From Pseudarthrobacter siccitolerans (GTDB lineage: Bacteria > Actinomycetota > Actinomycetes > Actinomycetales > Micrococcaceae), in assembly GCF_030823375.1 (NCBI RefSeq), contig NZ_JAUSXB010000001.1, positions 3,286,001 through 3,350,000 on the forward strand: a stretch of DNA of 64,000 nucleotides. Direction: 5' to 3'. The notes below the pieces were generated by a model that was not told where the DNA came from, did not search any database, and worked only from the letters and a program-made list of their open reading frames with translations. The translations under genes and the position numbers were made by a program. Of the stretch, positions 8,568 to 17,098 are shown one piece after another. How positions within the stretch are numbered: the first letter of the stretch is position 1; the number at the start of each line of letters is the position of its first letter.

Positions 8568-9317
8568 ATGAGTGAAAATACCGCAACGGACCAAACAGTC
8601 AACAGCCTCACCGCCTGGACGGGCGCCTCGGCCGTCCTCTTTGATCTCGACGGCGTACTGACGCCCACCGCAACGGTGCATGAGCAGGCGTGGCAGGAGT
8701 TGTTCGAAGGCTACCTCTCATCCCGGCCGGATATTACGGGCTACAGCGAGAGCGATTACTTCGACCACATCGACGGCAAGCCGCGCTTTGACGGCGTCCG
8801 CGATTTTCTGGCCTCGCGCGGGATCGTCCTTCCGGAAGGTCCCACCGACGACGACCCCGCCAACACCACCGTCCAAGGTCTGGGCAACCGCAAGAACAGA
8901 ATTTTCAACAACATTGTCAGCACGGGCGTGGAACCGTTCGGAGGCTCTGTCCGTTTCCTGGCAGCCGTCCTGGACCGCGGCCTGAAAGTCGCCGTCGTCT
9001 CCTCCTCACGCAACGCACCCGCCGTCCTGGAAGCAGCGGGACTCAGCCGCCACTTCCGCGTAGTGGTGGACGGTGTGGTGGCAGCCAGGGAAGGCCTGCC
9101 GGGCAAACCCAGCCCCGCCACCTACCAGTACGCAGCCCGGCTGCTGGACCTTCCCAGCGAGGAGTGCGTGGTGGTGGAGGACGCAGTCTCCGGTGTCCAG
9201 GCCGGAGAGGCAGGTTCGTTCCACTCGGTGATCGGAGTGGACCGGGGCGCCGGACGGCAAACGCTGCTGGAAGCCGGAGCAACCGTGGTGGTCAACGACC
9301 TCGACGAACTCCTCTAG
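8568..9317 (+). CDS. HAD-superfamily beta-phosphoglucomutase-like enzyme
   Basis: A 249-residue subfamily IA HAD protein. Motif I is LFDLDGVLTPT, motif II VVSSSRN, motif III the lysine of GLPGKPSPATYQYA, and motif IV VVVEDAVSGVQAG. The cap sequence containing DHIDGKPRFDGVRDFL is like those of beta-phosphoglucomutases. Together with the downstream GH65 phosphorylase it would convert the beta-glucose 1-phosphate released by phosphorolysis into glucose 6-phosphate. It lies 143 bp before that gene and after the operator at 8217, so it is probably repressor-controlled. Confidence 0.85.
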   Translation: MSENTATDQTVNSLTAWTGASAVLFDLDGVLTPTATVHEQAWQELFEGYLSSRPDITGYSESDYFDHIDGKPRFDGVRDFLASRGIVLPEGPTDDDPANTTVQGLGNRKNRIFNNIVSTGVEPFGGSVRFLAAVLDRGLKVAVVSSSRNAPAVLEAAGLSRHFRVVVDGVVAAREGLPGKPSPATYQYAARLLDLPSEECVVVEDAVSGVQAGEAGSFHSVIGVDRGAGRQTLLEAGATVVVNDLDELL

Positions 9318-9460
9318 CCCGCCGGGCATACAGCCGGCTTCCCCATCCCGGCGCCCGCACCCAACGAATTACTTCAGCAGACAGCAAGCAGCACCCAAGC
9401 TGCCGCGCCCGCAGGGGCCAATGACAGCTGCCCCAGCACACGCCTAAGGACCCCAATACC

Positions 9461-11827
9461 ATGGCTCTCATCACCGCAGACCGCGAGCGGTTCCCCAACA
9501 CCCCCTGGCAACTCGTCGAAACACGCCACGAGCCGGGCGCGGAAGGCGCACTGGAAACCCTTTTTGCCCTCGGCAACGGGCACCTGGGAATCCGCGGCGC
9601 CCACTGGGCGGCGGCCGACTCCGACCTGCCGGGCAGCTTCATCAACGGATTCCACGAGATCTGGGACATCAAGCACGCCGAAAACGCGTTCGGCTTTGCA
9701 CGCACCGGCCAGCGAATCCTGTACATCCCGGACGCCAACAACTTCACCGTGGTCATCGACGGGGAGTCCCTCAGCCTGGCCGAATCCGAGATCCTGGATT
9801 ACCGCCGCTCCGTTGACTTCGGCACCGGCGTCTACGAATGCCGCATCACCTGGCAGTGCCGCTCCGGCGCCGTCGTCACCACCACTGAGCGCCGCGCCGT
9901 CGGGTTCGCCTCCCGCGGATCCCTCGGCATTTCGCTGGACGTGGCCACGGACCGGGAGATCTCCCTGGACGTCACGTCGTCGGTGATCAACCGCCAGGAC
10001 CAGCCGGTGGAGGACCACTCGGTCCATGATCCGCGCAGGGCGGGCCGCCACGCCGGACGCGTGCTGCTGCCCCTGCGCCTGGACGGCGGTGGCGGCTCGC
10101 TGCGCCTGGCCTGGGAAGCCGCGGAATCAAAGCAGCGCGTGGGCGTTGCCGTGGACCACTGGACCTCGGCAGGCCACCAGCCGTTCGATACGCTCGTGGA
10201 CCAGGACGACAGCAGCGTCCGCTACGTGCTGGCAGTGAGCGCGGATGAGCCCTTCCGCCTGGAAAAGACCGTCAGCTATGCCGCCGGCCGCGCAATCCAG
10301 GACGCCTCCATTGACGCAGCTGCCGTCGCGGAAGAAGGCCTGCGGCCGGTAGCCGATATCTTCGCTGAAAGTGAAGCGCACTACCGCGAGCACTGGGCCA
10401 CCGCCGATATTGTGGTGGCCGGCGGCAGGCCCGAACTCCAGCAGGCCATCCGCTGGAACCTGTTCCAGCTTGCGCAGGCAACGGCCCGCGCGGACGTGGC
10501 CGGGATCCCCGCGAAGGGCGTTACAGGCTCGGGGTACGAGGGCCACTATTTCTGGGACCAGGAGGTTTACCTCCTCCCGTACTTGACCTACACCAACCCG
10601 GTGGGCGCCCGCCAGGTCCTGGAGTTCCGCCACGCCATGCTCCCGGAAGCCAAGATCCGGGCCAAGGAACTGAGCGTGGAGGGCGCTTTGTTCCCGTGGC
10701 GCACCATCAACGGGCTCGAGGCCAGTGCCTACTACGCCGCCGGCACCGCCCAGTTCCACATCGCCGCCGCGATCGCCTTCGCCACCAACCGGTTCGTCTG
10801 GGCCACAGGCGACGTCGAGTTCCGTGACGGCATGGGGGCCGAGCTGCTGATTGAAACGGCCCGGATGTGGATTTCCCTGGGCTTCTTCGGCAAAGACGGC
10901 ATGTTCCACATCCACGGCGTCACCGGCCCGGACGAATACACCGCAGTGGTCAACGACAACCTGTACACCAACGTTATGGCCCGGTTTAACCTGCGTGCCG
11001 CCGCCGCCCTGGAACACGCCGGCGTCGCCCAGGAGGAGCGGCAGTTGTGGCAGGCCGCCGCGAACCGTATGCACCTGCCGTTCGACAAGCGCATGCAGGT
11101 GTACTCGCAGGACAACGACTTCATGACCCTGGAGTCATGGGACTGGACCACGCCACGGTCCAAGTACCCGCTGCTGCTGCACTTCCACCCGCTGGTCATC
11201 TACCGCCACCAGGTCCTGAAGCAGGCGGACACCGTCCTGGCGATGTTCCTCCAGTGGCAGGATTTCACCGCCGAAGAAAAGCATCGGGCCTTCGACTTCT
11301 ACGACCCGCTGACCACGGGAGACTCAACGCTTTCCGCCTGTGTGCAGGGCATCATGGCCGCCGAGGTGGGGTACCAGCGGGAAGCGCTGGAGCACTTCAC
11401 CAACGCAGTGTTCATCGACCTGGACGATACGCACGGCAACACCATCGACGGCGTGCACATCGCCTCCACCGGCGGGGTGTGGAGCTCCCTGGTGTGCGGT
11501 TTCGCGGGCCTGCGGGACCAGGGTCCTGTTCCGTTCTTCGACCCCCGGCTTCCCGGCGGGTGGGAGGGACTCACCTTCCACCTCAAGATCCGTGGACGCC
11601 TGCTGCTGGTCCAGCTCGGCGCCGGCGCGATCACGCTGGCCATCCAGGACGGCGAATCGCTCGAGGTGGATGTCCGCGGCCAGCTGTTCGCGGTTGGTGC
11701 CGAACCTGTCCAGGTGCCTCTCGCACCCGTCCCGGAGCCGGAGTCCACGGTGTTCCCGAGCGGACATCCGACGGCGAGCATTCCGGTGGTGCGTGCCACT
11801 AACGACGTGCCGCGCCCGGCTGCCTAG
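9461..11827 (+). CDS. Glycoside hydrolase family 65 disaccharide phosphorylase
   Basis: A 788-residue cytosolic enzyme of the maltose/trehalose/kojibiose phosphorylase family, which cleaves an alpha-glucoside with phosphate to glucose plus beta-glucose 1-phosphate. Family order is complete: N-terminal beta-sandwich (LGNGHLGIRGAHW near residues 36-48), the (alpha/alpha)6 barrel with GHYFWDQEVYLLPYL, the general acid in VTGPDEYTAVVNDN (Glu492), the phosphate-site region around KQADTVLAMFL and a C-terminal beta domain. Substrate specificity among the family cannot be decided by eye. AAGGA lies ten bases before the ATG. It is paired with the mutase upstream; no sugar transporter is adjacent. Its stop codon overlaps the convergent MFS gene's stop. 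Confidence 0.9.
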   Translation: MALITADRERFPNTPWQLVETRHEPGAEGALETLFALGNGHLGIRGAHWAAADSDLPGSFINGFHEIWDIKHAENAFGFARTGQRILYIPDANNFTVVIDGESLSLAESEILDYRRSVDFGTGVYECRITWQCRSGAVVTTTERRAVGFASRGSLGISLDVATDREISLDVTSSVINRQDQPVEDHSVHDPRRAGRHAGRVLLPLRLDGGGGSLRLAWEAAESKQRVGVAVDHWTSAGHQPFDTLVDQDDSSVRYVLAVSADEPFRLEKTVSYAAGRAIQDASIDAAAVAEEGLRPVADIFAESEAHYREHWATADIVVAGGRPELQQAIRWNLFQLAQATARADVAGIPAKGVTGSGYEGHYFWDQEVYLLPYLTYTNPVGARQVLEFRHAMLPEAKIRAKELSVEGALFPWRTINGLEASAYYAAGTAQFHIAAAIAFATNRFVWATGDVEFRDGMGAELLIETARMWISLGFFGKDGMFHIHGVTGPDEYTAVVNDNLYTNVMARFNLRAAAALEHAGVAQEERQLWQAAANRMHLPFDKRMQVYSQDNDFMTLESWDWTTPRSKYPLLLHFHPLVIYRHQVLKQADTVLAMFLQWQDFTAEEKHRAFDFYDPLTTGDSTLSACVQGIMAAEVGYQREALEHFTNAVFIDLDDTHGNTIDGVHIASTGGVWSSLVCGFAGLRDQGPVPFFDPRLPGGWEGLTFHLKIRGRLLLVQLGAGAITLAIQDGESLEVDVRGQLFAVGAEPVQVPLAPVPEPESTVFPSGHPTASIPVVRATNDVPRPAA

Positions 11828-13131
11828 TCTCCGCCCGCCGTCGTCCGCTCCGTCTCAGGTGAGCGGTCCAGCGGGTGGGCCAGTTCGTCCTCGGACATCC
11901 GTGCCGCCATCATGGCGATGACCGCCATGATGGGGCACACGCCCCCGGCCACCACGAAGATCAGCCAGATGGGCAGGACTTCGGCGGCGGGCCCGGCCAA
12001 GGCCATGGATACCGGCATCAGCGCGAGTGAAACAAAGAAATCCAGGCTGGACACCCGGCCCAGGAGGTGCGGCGGAACGCGCCGCTGGAGCAGGGTGCCC
12101 CAGATGACCATGCCCACACTGCCGGTGGCGCCGAAAATGAACAGTGCCGCCGCGATGGTCCAGAAGTTATCCATGATCCCGACGGCGGCGAGCGGCAGGC
12201 TGCCGGCGCCCCAGCTCACCATCATCACCGTGAGGTAGCGCCGCGGCAGCCGCAGGGAGGCAGTGAGCAGCGAGCCCAACGCGGCGCCCACGCCCATCAC
12301 GGCCAGCAGGAAGCCAAACACGCTGGAGTCGCCGCCGAGCTGGTCGCGGACCACAAACGGGAGCAGCACCTCGATGGGGCCGATCAGGAACAGCACCGAG
12401 ATGCACGCCCAGATCAAGGTCCAGAGCAGCCACGGGGTCCGCAGTGTATAGCTGACACCTTCGCGGAGGTCCTGGAAAAAGGATCTTGTGCCGCGCGCTG
12501 CGACGCCGCCGTCGTCCGCGCCGTCCACCGGCGCGGCCAGTCCGTGCCGGCCCAGGAAGTTCAGGATGATGAAGGCCGAAAGGTGGCACAGGGCCACCGC
12601 CGTCACGGCGTGCGAGGGCGACAGGGCAGCCACCACAACGCCCGCCACGGCAGGCCCGGCGGCCTGCTGGAGCACCGGCCGCATGGACCCCTCCATGCCG
12701 TTGGCGGCGAGAAGGTCCTCCGCAGGGAGGATCCGCGGCAGGATGGCCGAATAGGCAGGGAAGAAGAAGGCAGCGCCCACGCCGAGCACAAAGGCGCCCG
12801 CAGCAACATGCCAAAGCTGTAGCCAGCCTGCGAGGGCCAGCCCGCTGATGGCAGCGATCACCGCCAGGTTGGCTCCCTCCACGGCGATGATCAGGCGGCG
12901 CTGCGGAATCCGGTCAGCGGCGATGCCCCCGGCCAGGACAAAGGCCACCAGGCCCACGCTGCCGGCAGCGGCCACCAGGGACAGTTCCAGCGGTTCGCCG
13001 CCGAGATGGATCACCTGGTAGACCATGGCCACGGCCCACATGCCGGAGCCGAAAATGGAGATGGCCAGCGCGGAAATCAGTACCCGGTACTCACGGTGGA
13101 CAAAGGGCCGCAAGGCTTTGGGAGCGGGCAT
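11824..13131 (-). CDS. MFS transporter (EntS-like exporter family)
   Basis: A 435-residue membrane protein with about twelve hydrophobic helices. The N-terminus is FVHREYRVLISALAISIFGSGMW, split here by family-typical residues, with the loop signature GGIAADRIPQRRLI between helices 2 and 3. It resembles the MFS_3/enterobactin-exporter group of drug or siderophore exporters. The substrate is unknown. It is convergent with the GH65 gene and shares the four bases CTAG (11824-11827), both genes ending in TAG there. Confidence 0.82.
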   Translation of the reverse strand: MPAPKALRPFVHREYRVLISALAISIFGSGMWAVAMVYQVIHLGGEPLELSLVAAAGSVGLVAFVLAGGIAADRIPQRRLIIAVEGANLAVIAAISGLALAGWLQLWHVAAGAFVLGVGAAFFFPAYSAILPRILPAEDLLAANGMEGSMRPVLQQAAGPAVAGVVVAALSPSHAVTAVALCHLSAFIILNFLGRHGLAAPVDGADDGGVAARGTRSFFQDLREGVSYTLRTPWLLWTLIWACISVLFLIGPIEVLLPFVVRDQLGGDSSVFGFLLAVMGVGAALGSLLTASLRLPRRYLTVMMVSWGAGSLPLAAVGIMDNFWTIAAALFIFGATGSVGMVIWGTLLQRRVPPHLLGRVSSLDFFVSLALMPVSMALAGPAAEVLPIWLIFVVAGGVCPIMAVIAMMAARMSEDELAHPLDRSPETERTTAGGD

Positions 13132-13236
13132 AGGGTAAGTCTAGGCTTCACCCGCCGTGCCCTGGCATGGTGCTCAGCAACCTTAGTATTGAGGAAAGGC
13201 CGCAAACCACGGCCTGCGAGACCAACAGAGGTGACC

Positions 13237-14040
13237 ATGGCCAAGCGCAGCAATCCCGCAGTACGAATCGCACACGAAACCGCCCACAACGCAGTGTTCG
13301 ACGCAGACGGCAAACCCAAGCCCGGCGTCCACACTGTGCTCCTCCGCGCGGTGGAGATCCAGCGCCCGCTGGTCCTGGCGTACATCCGCCGGCTCCAGAA
13401 AAAGCACCCGGGCGCCACCGCCGCCCGGCTGGCAGACATCCTGGAACGCGATTATCTCCGTGCGGTTACCGGCGGCGGCGCCGTCGTCGGGGCAACGGCC
13501 GTGGTGCCCGGCGTCGGCACCGTGGCATCCCTGGGACTCTCAGCCGCAGCGACGGTCGGGTTCCTCGAAGCAACCGCCCTCTACGCCACCTCCCTTGCAG
13601 AGCTCCACGGCATCCGCCTCACCAACCCGGAAAAGGCCAGCACCATGGTGATGGCCCTCATGCTGGGCGAGGAGGGAACAGCCCTGCTCGGAACACTCAG
13701 CGGCCAGGCCGCCGGCAACGGCATGAACGCCACCAGGGCCTGGGGCAACGTGTTGTCCAAATCCACCGTGCCCGGCTTCGGCTCGATCCGGAACCGCATC
13801 CAGAAAGCCTTCCTCAAAAACCTCCTCAAACGGCAGGGGACTGCCCTGTTCGGCCGGGCGCTGCCGTTCGGCATCGGCGCGGTGGTGGGCGGAGCCGGTA
13901 ACCTCATCATGGGGCGGGCAGTGGTGTCGAACGCCAAGGAAGCGTTTGGTCCCATGCCGGACACCATCCCCGGCGAGCTCAACGCCGCCGCACCGGAGCA
14001 CCTGACGCTGGAAGGCAACAATTTTGGACCTCAACGCTGA
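13237..14040 (+). CDS. Hypothetical protein with glycine/alanine-rich hydrophobic core, EcsC-like in layout
   Basis: A 267-residue protein I cannot assign firmly. Residues 1-70 are basic and helical; residues about 76-125 form a hydrophobic, Gly/Ala-rich stretch (GGGAVVGATAVVPGVGTVASL) followed by ALYATSLAELHGI, a layout resembling EcsC-family proteins. A second hydrophobic patch near residue 210 is FGIGAVVGGAGNLIMGRAV. The ATG at 13237 is chosen over further upstream starts because GAGGTGACC precedes it and the upstream extension runs into the divergent MFS gene. It overlaps pxpA by 17 bases. Confidence 0.6.
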   Translation: MAKRSNPAVRIAHETAHNAVFDADGKPKPGVHTVLLRAVEIQRPLVLAYIRRLQKKHPGATAARLADILERDYLRAVTGGGAVVGATAVVPGVGTVASLGLSAAATVGFLEATALYATSLAELHGIRLTNPEKASTMVMALMLGEEGTALLGTLSGQAAGNGMNATRAWGNVLSKSTVPGFGSIRNRIQKAFLKNLLKRQGTALFGRALPFGIGAVVGGAGNLIMGRAVVSNAKEAFGPMPDTIPGELNAAAPEHLTLEGNNFGPQR

Positions 14041-14773
14041 CCTCGGCGAATCATTCGGCTCGTGGACCATGGGGGACGACGCCGCCATGTTCCAGCTGGT
14101 CACGAGCGCCAACGTGGCCTGCGGGTTCCATGCCGGCGACCCCGTCACCATGCTGGACAGCTGCCGCGCTGCGTACGAGCTGGATGTAACTGTCGGGGCA
14201 CACGTGGGCTACCGCGACCTCGCCGGTTTCGGCCGCCGCTCGCTGGACATGTCCTTCGACGAGTTGTTTGGCGATGTGTTGTACCAGTTGGGCGCGCTCG
14301 ACGGCGTGGCGCACGCCGTGGGTGCCTCCGTGGACTACGTGAAACCGCACGGCGCGCTGTACAACCGGCTGGTCCACGACGCCGAGCAGGCCTCCGCAGT
14401 GGTGGCGGCCGTGAACTCCTACGATCCCGGCCTGCCCATCCTGGGCCTGCCCGGGTCCGAGCTGCTGAAGCAGGCGAAGGAAGCCGGGCACCCGGTCTTC
14501 ATCGAAGCCTTTGTGGACCGCGCCTATCAGGCCGACGGGACATTGGTGCCGCGGTCGCAGGAAGGTGCCGTCCTGCACGACGTCGACGCGATCGTTGAGC
14601 GGGCCGTGCGCCTTGCCACCAGGGGTGAAGTCGTGGCCCTGGACGGGACCGTGGTCCAGGTGCAGCCGGACTCACTGTGCATCCACGGCGACACCCCCGG
14701 CGCAGTGGGGATGGCAGCGGCGGTCAGGGCAGGGCTTGAAGCCGCCGGTGTGGAGCTGGAAGCGTTCGCCTAG
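14024..14773 (+). CDS. pxpA: LamB/YcsF family protein, 5-oxoprolinase subunit A
   Basis: A 249-residue protein with the family signatures DLNADLGESFG, NVACGFHAGDP, VGAHVGYRDLAGFGRR, VKPHGALYN and SLCIHGDTPGAV. PxpA works with PxpB and PxpC to open 5-oxoproline to glutamate with ATP. PxpB and PxpC are not adjacent here, so the complex must be completed from elsewhere or the protein acts differently. The start is a TTG inside the 3' end of the preceding gene (17-base overlap), chosen because MDLNADLGES is the canonical N-terminus. Confidence 0.9.
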   Translation: MDLNADLGESFGSWTMGDDAAMFQLVTSANVACGFHAGDPVTMLDSCRAAYELDVTVGAHVGYRDLAGFGRRSLDMSFDELFGDVLYQLGALDGVAHAVGASVDYVKPHGALYNRLVHDAEQASAVVAAVNSYDPGLPILGLPGSELLKQAKEAGHPVFIEAFVDRAYQADGTLVPRSQEGAVLHDVDAIVERAVRLATRGEVVALDGTVVQVQPDSLCIHGDTPGAVGMAAAVRAGLEAAGVELEAFA

Positions 14774-14779
14774 CAGCAC

Positions 14780-16141
14780 TCACCCGAAGATCAGGTGCGC
14801 CACCGTAAAGATCGCCAGGCCGGCCAAGGAGCCCACCACGGTTCCGTTGATCCGGATGAACTGCAGGTCCTTGCCCACCTGCAGCTCGATCTTCTGGGAC
14901 GTTTCCTCGGCATCCCACCGGGCCACCGTATCCGTGATGACCGCGGCGATATCGGACCGGTAGGTACGTACCAGGTAGCCAGCGGCGTCGCCGATCCAGG
15001 CGTTCACCTTCCCCGCCAGTTCGGGGTCGTTGACCAGCCGGGAGCCGAAGTCGCGGACGGCTCCCTTGAACTTGATGGTCAGGTCGCTGTCCGGATCGTC
15101 AACGGCGCCCAGCAGTGCATTCTTCACCGTGCCCCAGGTTCGGGAGGCGAGTTCACGCACTTCGGGGTCCCCCAGGACCTGTGCCTTGATGTCCTCGGCA
15201 CGGGCGATCATGGCCGGATCGTGCTGCAGGTCCTGGGCGAGGTCGTTCAGGTACTTGTCGATCTGCTGCCGGACCTGGTGGTTCTGGTCGGCCTGCACAG
15301 CGCGGACAAACTTCAGGATTTCCACGTAGACCTTGTCGCCCACCAGGCCGTCTACAAATTGCGGGACCCAGGTGGGGGAGCGGTCGGACACCAGATGGGT
15401 CACGGTCTCGTGGTTATCATCCACCCAGTCCGCAGCCCGGTCCACCAGCAGGTCCACCAGCTTGTGGTGGTGGCCATCGTGGAAAATCCGCTCGGCCATC
15501 CTGCCCACGGGAGGTCCCCACGGCGGAGCCAGCAGGTGCTTACGCACCATTCCCTCGATCACTGCCTGGACGTCGTCGTCGTTCAGGACCTTGAAAGCGC
15601 CGCGGATGACGGCGGCACCCTCCTTGGCCACGCGCTCAGCGCCACCCGGCGCGGCAAGCCACTCGCCCGCGCGGCGGGCGATGTTGACGCTGGCGAGCTT
15701 GTCCTGGACCACCTCTTCCGACAGGAAATTGGTTTCCACGAACTCGCCCAGCGAGGCGCCGATCTGGTCCTTGCGCCGCGGAATGATGGCTGTGTGCGGG
15801 ATCTTGATGCCCATGGGGTACTTGAACAGCGCGGTGACGGCGAACCAGTCGGCCAGCGCACCCACCATGCCGCCCTCGGCGGCAGCCCGCACGTACTGGA
15901 GCCACGGATACTCCCGCTGCAGCGCGAACGCAAAGACAAAAACAACGGCCATGGCAATCAGCAGCGCCAGCGCCACGAGCTTCATCTTCCGCAGCGCTGC
16001 CGCCTTTTCGGCGTCACCGGCAGTGAGTTGCTGGCGGACGACGGCGGCACGCGCCTTTGTGCGGTCCCTTCCGGGAGGTGCCCCGGACGTTGCCGGCCTG
16101 GCGGGTGCTTCCCGGGTAGTTGGCTCAGAGTTCCCCTGCAT
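14780..16141 (-). CDS. DUF445 family membrane protein
   Basis: A 453-residue protein with an N-terminal cytoplasmic tail, a membrane helix near residues 54-72 (MKLVALALLIAMAVVFVFAF), the family hallmark GALADWFAVTALFKYPMG and IPHTAIIPRRKDQIG, a long helical middle, and a C-terminal hydrophobic segment (VVGSLAGLAIFTVAHLIFG). DUF445 proteins are widespread; their function is not established. It is convergent with pxpA (six-base gap) and divergent from the phosphodiesterase gene. Confidence 0.9.
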   Translation of the reverse strand: MQGNSEPTTREAPARPATSGAPPGRDRTKARAAVVRQQLTAGDAEKAAALRKMKLVALALLIAMAVVFVFAFALQREYPWLQYVRAAAEGGMVGALADWFAVTALFKYPMGIKIPHTAIIPRRKDQIGASLGEFVETNFLSEEVVQDKLASVNIARRAGEWLAAPGGAERVAKEGAAVIRGAFKVLNDDDVQAVIEGMVRKHLLAPPWGPPVGRMAERIFHDGHHHKLVDLLVDRAADWVDDNHETVTHLVSDRSPTWVPQFVDGLVGDKVYVEILKFVRAVQADQNHQVRQQIDKYLNDLAQDLQHDPAMIARAEDIKAQVLGDPEVRELASRTWGTVKNALLGAVDDPDSDLTIKFKGAVRDFGSRLVNDPELAGKVNAWIGDAAGYLVRTYRSDIAAVITDTVARWDAEETSQKIELQVGKDLQFIRINGTVVGSLAGLAIFTVAHLIFG

Positions 16142-16190
16142 GTGCCAAGCCTAGTCCCGCAGTCCGGGCCGGGTCCGCTACCGTGTCTGC

Positions 16191-17090
16191 ATGACTACTG
16201 ACGAGTCACTGCCGCAGCGGCCGCTGGTCTTCGCCCACCGCGGTTCGAGCGCCGCGTTCGCCGAACACACCCGCGCAGCCTACCTGCAGGCGCTGGCGGA
16301 CGGAGCCGATGGCGTGGAGTGCGACGTCCACCTGTCCCGCGACCAGCACGTCATCCTCCTGCACGACGCCAACCTGGACCGTACTTCCGATGGAACCGGG
16401 CCGGCGGCGGAGCGGACACTGCGCGAACTCCGCCGCCTGGACTTTTCCTCCTGGAAGGGTGTTCGCATCCCTGAAATGTACGGGGCGCGCTCCGAGCAGT
16501 TTCTGACCCTTCCCGAGCTGCTGGAGATCCTCCGCCATGCCGGCCGGCCCGTGAGGCTTGCTATTGAGCTGAAGCATCCCAGCCCGTACCAGCTCAAGCT
16601 GGAGGACCGCGTGCTTGAGGTCCTCCGGACCGAGGGCTGGGAGGCGGCGGACTCTTCGGTGGATAACGTCTCGGTGACCTTTATGAGCTTCAGCCCGGAG
16701 TCCGTCCGCCGGCTCCTCCGGTCCGTTCCGCCGCAGTACGTCTGCCAGTTGGTGGACGACGTGGACGTGCGGGAACTCCGCGGGGAACTGGGCCTGGGAC
16801 TGATCACCGGGGGCGCGATCGCGAACGTGATGAAAGCTGCCCAGCTGGAAGGGGAGCGGATCCTGGATGCCGGCGAAGCCGGACTGGCCGGCCCCGGTGT
16901 GGACTATGTCCGCCGGCATCCTTCCACCATCCTTCGATGGCTGGAGCGGGGCCGGCGGTTCCGGGTGTGGACCGTGGACACTGAACAGGACGTGTCGCTG
17001 TGCCAGGGACTGGGCATCCACGAGATCACCACCAACGTGCCCGCCCGCGTGTTGGGGCAGCTGCACATGGCGTCGCCGCAAGGAAGGTAG
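16191..17090 (+). CDS. Glycerophosphodiester phosphodiesterase
   Basis: A 299-residue GDPD-family TIM barrel releasing sn-glycerol 3-phosphate from glycerophosphodiesters. Catalytic motifs are FAHRGSSAAFAEHT and VECDVHLSRDQHVILLHDANLDRTSDG near the N-terminus, then RLAIELKHP, and VWTVDTEQDV close to the end. No signal peptide is visible, so it is probably cytoplasmic. The CoA-transferase-like gene follows after eight bases and may be co-transcribed. Confidence 0.92.
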   Translation: MTTDESLPQRPLVFAHRGSSAAFAEHTRAAYLQALADGADGVECDVHLSRDQHVILLHDANLDRTSDGTGPAAERTLRELRRLDFSSWKGVRIPEMYGARSEQFLTLPELLEILRHAGRPVRLAIELKHPSPYQLKLEDRVLEVLRTEGWEAADSSVDNVSVTFMSFSPESVRRLLRSVPPQYVCQLVDDVDVRELRGELGLGLITGGAIANVMKAAQLEGERILDAGEAGLAGPGVDYVRRHPSTILRWLERGRRFRVWTVDTEQDVSLCQGLGIHEITTNVPARVLGQLHMASPQGR

Positions 17091-17098
17091 GGAGGCAG

